Below, one piece after another: positions 61,929-64,000 of a stretch of DNA of 64,000 nucleotides. Position 1 is the first letter of the stretch. Each line of letters begins with the position of its first letter. The notes under the pieces are model-generated. The model was not told the origin of the DNA and did no database searches. It worked only from the letters and a program-made list of their open reading frames with translations. Source of the stretch: Amarolinea aalborgensis (lineage in GTDB: Bacteria > Chloroflexota > Anaerolineae > SSC4 > Amarolineaceae); contig NZ_UETR01000006.1 in the NCBI RefSeq assembly GCF_900491745.1, positions 186,001-250,000 of the forward strand. Reading direction: 5' to 3'. Both the position numbers and the translations under genes were made by a program.

Positions 61929-63500
61929 ATGAAGATGCGGCGTCATTTGCTATGCACAGCCTCTCTGGCTGTCTGCGCGCTGCTCCTCCTGAGCGCGTGT
62001 CAGTCAGCAGCGCCCACCGCCGACCGCGCGGCTGAAACCGTCACCCCGGCGGCCGGGCCGGAAACCTCGACTTCGCCTGCGACCGTCGTTCCATCCACTG
62101 AACCTCCACCATCACCAGGCTCACCAACAGCAAAGGTTTCTCCAAGCCCGGCCGCAACAGCGACGGAGGTAATCCCAACTCCAGGCGCAACTCCTCCTTC
62201 AACCGATACTGCAACTCCTCCCGCAACAGATACTCCAGTTCCGGATGAAACGCAGATCCCTTCTCCTACTCCGGTAGTTGAAATAAAAGCAGGTGCATTT
62301 ACATTACGACAAGTTAGTATAGAAAATAATAGTGCTATTTCTAATACAATAGCGCCCTATGTCAGTTTTGATGGAAAATTTGGAGCGCCTTATGCAGGTT
62401 TTGTAGGAACACATGGTCCGGAATTGTTTACAGGCCGTGTTTTTCAAGACGAAAATGGAACAATATTTGTGCTGCCATCAGGCGGTGATGTTTCTCAGCA
62501 ATTGGCCTGGTTGGAAAAGTACGCAGACATAGCAAACGTCAAATCAGGAGTAATTAAGTCAAATGAATACACTCCATTGGGGCAAGGAAAAGTAGTGATT
62601 GTGGGAAAACAGGCAGTCTATGTATATCGTGATGCGCAACTTGTCGTTACTACGGCTCCAAAGATGGTTCGGTCGGACAGCAGCCAATCAATTAGCAAGA
62701 AGCAACTTGAGCAATTTGGAATCAGGTTCCCAAAAATATGGTGGAGTGAAGCATGGGGGACAGTTGTGGTATCGGATGAAAATGATATATTGATTTCGCA
62801 CATATATAATGAGGGAACTAATACGTGGACGACGGTATCTCCGCTTGAACCAAAAGCCCAGCTTAAAACATCGGAGCAGATTCTGACTGAATGGCGGCAG
62901 AAAATTGAGGCTCCGGGAAACATAGTTGGATATACACCACAAGAAAAAAAGAAGTTGCTTCAGTATTTTGATGCGCTCAAATATGTTACACCGAAAAAAA
63001 ACGAACAAATAGAAAATATATTCCCCTGGTTTCATGCTCCATTTTCTCCTGATTTTCCACTCAGATTTTTGGAAAATGCAAAAAGAATTATCAATAATCC
63101 AGGAAAAGGTATTTGGTCTGGAGATGGAGATGAACCTGGTGCAGTCAAGTTAGACATTTTATTTGGTATGGGGCAATTGCCCGGTGAAAGTCGATCTGAT
63201 TTTATCAGACGTGCTAATATGAATGAAGTCCAGTGGTATAAACAGATTGCAGGTGTGATGAAAGAAGCTATGTCAAACGAATGGATGACTGAATATTCGC
63301 CCAGTTTTAATAAAGATAGTCATTATGCAGATGTTGCATCAATGACAATGTACGTTGTTGTACTGCGAGATCTCCTTAATGCAGAAAAAGCTGACGGTAG
63401 TCGATTGATTTCAAACAATCATACCAGAAATGAAATAGAACAAATTGTTAACATTTATCAACGTCAATTCAACGATGAAGCAAAACGAAGAGGTTGGTGA
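61929..63500 (+). CDS. Lipoprotein with Pro/Thr linker and AT-rich C-terminal domain
   Basis: A protein of 523 aa from the ATG at 61929. The signal LLCTASLAVCALLLLSAC has a lipobox cysteine at about residue 21. A linker of Pro, Thr, Ser and Ala follows to about residue 115. The C-terminal 400 residues have no recognised domain; features include FGAPYAGFVGTHGPELFTGR, AVYVYRDAQLVVTTAPKMVR and ending NIYQRQFNDEAKRRGW, with a soluble beta-rich first half and helical second half. The DNA is GC-rich up to the linker and then becomes clearly AT-rich (from about 62280) with A- and T-ending codons, unlike every earlier gene. A recent fusion or transfer of the C-terminal part is likely. Confidence 0.85.
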   Translation: MKMRRHLLCTASLAVCALLLLSACQSAAPTADRAAETVTPAAGPETSTSPATVVPSTEPPPSPGSPTAKVSPSPAATATEVIPTPGATPPSTDTATPPATDTPVPDETQIPSPTPVVEIKAGAFTLRQVSIENNSAISNTIAPYVSFDGKFGAPYAGFVGTHGPELFTGRVFQDENGTIFVLPSGGDVSQQLAWLEKYADIANVKSGVIKSNEYTPLGQGKVVIVGKQAVYVYRDAQLVVTTAPKMVRSDSSQSISKKQLEQFGIRFPKIWWSEAWGTVVVSDENDILISHIYNEGTNTWTTVSPLEPKAQLKTSEQILTEWRQKIEAPGNIVGYTPQEKKKLLQYFDALKYVTPKKNEQIENIFPWFHAPFSPDFPLRFLENAKRIINNPGKGIWSGDGDEPGAVKLDILFGMGQLPGESRSDFIRRANMNEVQWYKQIAGVMKEAMSNEWMTEYSPSFNKDSHYADVASMTMYVVVLRDLLNAEKADGSRLISNNHTRNEIEQIVNIYQRQFNDEAKRRGW

Positions 63501-63521
63501 CCCAATTATCCATAATCTTGC

Positions 63522-63550
63522 TTGACACAAGCTATATTTTCTTTCATAAT
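63522..63550 (+). promoter_or_regulatory. Promoter giving a probably leaderless mRNA for the gene at 63559
   Basis: TTGACA (63522-63527), 17 bases, then CATAAT (63545-63550). The ATG at 63559 begins nine bases after the -10 box, about where transcription would start, and no ribosome-binding site precedes it. Confidence 0.6.
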
Positions 63551-63558
63551 GTATACGT

Positions 63559-64000
63559 ATGATAAAAGCCTTACCTTTTATTTTAGTTTTACTGATTTGT
63601 GTTATTGGCGGAGAACTATGGTTTTATACCTTATCCACTCAAAAACAAAAGAATGTCCCAAAAAATCCTGTTGTCCAAGAGCAAAAAAGAAATATAACCA
63701 GTACACCCCAAACAGATCCGTTCAAACAAAAAGAGTGGCTTTTGTCCGAAATACATTCTTATCCCGATGTCAAAGGCCAAATTGATGCAGCGATAGTGAC
63801 TGTGGAAAAAACCGGTACATCTTCTTCTTTGTGTACCGTTCGCTTCATAGACCATCAAACAGCCACGATGCAAACAGATTCCAATACGAAATTTTATTCC
63901 AGAACTATTTTTCAAAATGGTTTTTCAAGCACCATCCAGGAGAATATTCCGTTTCCTCTTGTTGATACAATGCGGTTATTGGTTACATGGAGGCAACATA
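63559..64000 (+). CDS. Uncharacterised membrane-anchored or secreted protein, 3' end outside the window
   Basis: An open frame of 147 codons runs to the window edge. It begins MIKALPFILVLLICVIGGEL, one hydrophobic helix or signal peptide, followed by a polar Lys/Gln-rich segment (LSTQKQKNVPKNPVVQEQKR) and then a region with IDAAIVTVEKTGTSSSLCTV. No family is recognised. DNA and codon use are AT-rich like the second half of the preceding gene, so both may belong to one acquired segment. No ribosome-binding site is seen before the ATG. Confidence 0.7.
   Translation, partial: MIKALPFILVLLICVIGGELWFYTLSTQKQKNVPKNPVVQEQKRNITSTPQTDPFKQKEWLLSEIHSYPDVKGQIDAAIVTVEKTGTSSSLCTVRFIDHQTATMQTDSNTKFYSRTIFQNGFSSTIQENIPFPLVDTMRLLVTWRQH

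Overview
The window looks like a chromosomal piece of a GC-rich, probably filamentous Chloroflexota bacterium (Anaerolineae/Caldilineae-like). This is an inference. It rests on the STAND/WD40 regulator, the very long Thr-Pro linkers in secreted proteins, a Ser/Thr kinase fused to an ATPase/TPR region, the nadB-nadA-nadC order, and several families of short palindromic intergenic repeats. No rRNA, tRNA, CRISPR array, phage or complete insertion sequence was recognised.

Layout. (1) 1-5121: the 3' part of an NB-ARC/WD40 STAND protein, then two toxin-antitoxin-like pairs (DUF433/DUF5615 and a DUF6516-like pair), with a diverged repeat on both sides. (2) 5458-9995: an AttE/AttFG/AttH-like unit (ABC ATPase, FtsX-type permease, lipocalin-like protein). 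(3) 10031-19661, minus strand: a phosphate block, phoB-phoR, then pstS-pstC-pstA-pstB-phoU-CYTH/CHAD-arsC. A triplicated 215-bp structured repeat and a 22-bp-phased TTAA array lie between phoR and pstS. (4) 19696-25865: two unknown genes upstream of phoB, an autonomous unknown gene with a near-consensus promoter and a hairpin terminator, a sensor-like membrane protein, a TVP38-family protein and an HdrD-like iron-sulfur membrane protein. (5) 25936-27709: an OLD-like ATPase plus a separate TOPRIM protein, a possible defence pair. (6) 27907-33531: a 1874-residue secreted multi-propeller protein. (7) 33615-37716: MgtC family plus the de novo NAD pathway. (8) 37874-40009: a second DUF433/DUF5615 pair, a hotdog thioesterase and an AbiEii-type pair. 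(9) 40012-47654: a secreted M28 peptidase, a GAF/PP2C phosphatase and a Ser/Thr kinase/ATPase/TPR regulator. (10) 47689-54265, minus strand: an Mrp/Mnh Na+/H+ antiporter operon with fused AB, riddled with palindromic repeats. (11) 54317-61772: a lipoprotein, a glycoside hydrolase, PPAT-like, YhhQ-like, Era, GDPD, a MITE-like element, a CBS protein, and two overlapping genes that together carry the motifs of one ThyX. (12) 61929-64000: a lipoprotein whose DNA becomes AT-rich after its linker, and a probably leaderless AT-rich gene running off the end.

How the parts fit. The phosphate block joins sensing (PhoBR), uptake (PstSCAB), its regulator (PhoU), a protein of polyphosphate-linked domains (CYTH/CHAD) and arsenate reduction, which is sensible because Pst systems can also admit arsenate. 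The nad genes form a complete aspartate-to-NaMN route. The ThyX pair, the repeat families inside the mnh operon, the 215-bp array and the ATPase/TOPRIM pair are the parts most worth following up.
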